Origin: Citricoccus sp. WCRC_4
Lineage (GTDB): Bacteria > Actinomycetota > Actinomycetes > Actinomycetales > Micrococcaceae
Assembly (NCBI GenBank): GCA_026645375.1
Contig: JAPFFX010000212.1
Coordinates: 1-14,035 of the forward strand
DNA: 14,035 nt
Reading direction: 5' to 3'
In this document: piece by piece, positions 12,956 to 14,035 of the stretch
How positions within the stretch are numbered: position 1 is the stretch's first letter
Layout: every line of letters starts with the position of its first letter
Program-made: the position numbers and the translations under genes
The notes under the pieces: model-generated
Told to the model about the DNA's origin: nothing
What the model saw: the letters and a program-made list of their open reading frames with translations, nothing else
The model's database searches: none

Positions 12956-14035
12956 TCAGTGCCGGCCACCCCGGTCGGTCGGCGTGTCCGCCTCACCGTG
13001 GGCCCGGGCGGCCTGCTGCACGATGACGGCGTCCTCCGGGTGCTCGGTGAGGTACTGCTCGTGCACCTCCTCGACGTGCAGGTCCGTGCCCTCGATGGAC
13101 TTCGGCACCATGGACACCGCGATGAAGGAGATGATGGCGAGCACGGCGATGTACACGCCGATGGTCCAGCCCATGCCGGTCTGGTTCAGCAGCAGCTGGG
13201 CGATCATGGGGGCGAAGGCGCCGCCGATGATGGAGCCGAAGGCGTAGCCGATCGAGACGCCCGAGTAGCGCACGTGGGCGGGGAACATCTCGGCGTACAG
13301 GGCGGACTGCGGGCCGTAGGACGGGCCGAGGCCCATGGTCAGGATCACGATCGCCAGGGCGAACAGCGGCAGGGACGCCGTGTCCAGCAGGAACCACATG
13401 GGGATCGCCCACACGATGATGATGGCGTAGCCGATCTGGAAGGTGCGGATCTTGCCGATCTTGTCCCCGATGTACCCGCCGAACATCGTGAACACCAGCC
13501 AGCCCAGGCCGCCGATGAAGGTGGCGATCAGGGTGGCCTCGCGGCTCATGCCGAGCACGTTGGCCCCATAGGAGGCGAAGAAGGCGATCACCAGGTAGCC
13601 GGCGGCGTTGTTGGCCATGAAGATCAGGGCGGCCAGGGTGACGTTCTTCTTGTGGGACTTCAGCAGCACGCCCAGGGGGGCGGCGGACTCCTTCTTCCGG
13701 AGCTGCATCTCCTTGAACACCGGGGACTCGTCCACGGCCTTGCGGATGAGGTAGCCGACCACGATCAGCACCACGGAGGACAGGAACGGGATACGCCAGC
13801 CCCAGGCCTGGAAGTCCTCGGGCGACATCGAGCTGGTCAGGATCCACATGAAGGCGGTGGCCAGCAGCATGCCCAGCGGCACGCCGATCTGCGGGTAGGA
13901 GCCGAACGCGCTGCGCTTTTTCTTCGGTGCATGCTCCACGGACATCTGGGCGGCGCCGCCCCACTCACCACCGGCGGAGAAGCCCTGGATGATGCGCATC
14001 AGCAGCAGGAGGATCGGGGCCCAGATGCCGATCTG
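12956..14035 (-). CDS. MHS-family MFS transporter, N-terminus beyond the window
   Basis: The frame is open to the window edge and gives 359 residues, so the start and about 80-90 N-terminal residues (the first helices and the first motif A) are missing. The edge falls inside a membrane segment (GIWAPILLLLMRIIQGFSAGGEWGG). Family signatures are RIIQGFSAGGEWGG, VEHAPKKKRSAFGSYPQIG, GWRIPFLSS, GGYIGDKIGKIRTF and VRYSGVSIGYAFGS, all typical of metabolite:H+ symporters. Motif A of the second half (GGYIGDKIGK) is present. The C-terminal tail of about 45 residues is charged (His/Glu/Asp-rich) and cytosolic. It is a clear but diverged paralogue of the transporter at 9935-11452, whose operon it faces across a shared terminator. 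It lacks the SAM riboswitch, so it need not serve the same pathway. The substrate is unknown. Confidence 0.9.
   Translation of the reverse strand, partial: QIGIWAPILLLLMRIIQGFSAGGEWGGAAQMSVEHAPKKKRSAFGSYPQIGVPLGMLLATAFMWILTSSMSPEDFQAWGWRIPFLSSVVLIVVGYLIRKAVDESPVFKEMQLRKKESAAPLGVLLKSHKKNVTLAALIFMANNAAGYLVIAFFASYGANVLGMSREATLIATFIGGLGWLVFTMFGGYIGDKIGKIRTFQIGYAIIIVWAIPMWFLLDTASLPLFALAIVILTMGLGPSYGPQSALYAEMFPAHVRYSGVSIGYAFGSIIGGAFAPMIAQLLLNQTGMGWTIGVYIAVLAIISFIAVSMVPKSIEGTDLHVEEVHEQYLTEHPEDAVIVQQAARAHGEADTPTDRGGRH

Noticed and set aside
1..14035. Mobile element, CRISPR, toxin-antitoxin or phage defence system
   Set aside because: No transposase, integrase, direct-repeat array, terminal inverted repeats or recognised defence domain was seen; codon use looks even across the window.

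Overview
This window is very GC-rich throughout, with strong G/C preference at third codon positions. Its gene families (an RskA-type anti-sigma factor, a class F sortase, a DUF4397 surface protein, MHS transporters, an actinobacterial-style RlmN) point to a chromosomal segment of a high-GC actinobacterium. Micrococcaceae or a relative (Kocuria, Micrococcus, Citricoccus or Arthrobacter type) is my best guess. That assignment comes from general resemblance, not from a search. There are no rRNA or tRNA genes, CRISPR arrays, transposases or phage genes, and no gene-free stretch exceeds 300 bases. The longest gaps are 8340-8609 (about 270 bases, holding a riboswitch leader), 5066-5285 (about 220, divergent promoters) and 1725-1894 (170, a hairpin and a promoter).

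Left part (1-5065): the C-terminal end of an MpaB-type (DUF2236) oxygenase, a CynX/NimT-type MFS transporter 9 bases behind it, the 23S rRNA/tRNA methyltransferase gene rlmN with a possible leaderless promoter, and, convergent to it, a 14-helix DHA2-type drug efflux permease.

Middle part (5286-8339): a tightly packed four-gene set. It encodes a secreted, membrane-anchored DUF4397 protein, a class F sortase overlapping it by 8 bases, an ECF sigma factor that seems to start at a rare CTG codon, and its zinc-binding RskA-like anti-sigma factor, again overlapping by 8 bases. It reads as a cell-surface module with its own sigma/anti-sigma switch. The sortase has Ala where the active-site Arg is usually expected.

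Right part (8340-12828): a SAM-I (S-box) riboswitch leads a three-gene operon: a DszC/SfnC-like flavin monooxygenase of acyl-CoA dehydrogenase fold, an MHS-family transporter, and a DszA/SnaA/NtaA-like LLM monooxygenase. Both junctions are ATGA stop/start overlaps. The natural reading is uptake and oxidative desulfurisation of an organosulfur compound, induced when SAM (and so sulfur or methionine) is low. The leader shows a complete translational switch: one strand of aptamer helix P1 can pair with the 5' arm of a hairpin that buries the ribosome binding site. I consider this the most interesting system in the window.

Right end (12829-14035): a terminator region with a threefold 10-base tandem repeat feeding into a very long hairpin, then a convergent second MHS transporter cut off by the window edge.
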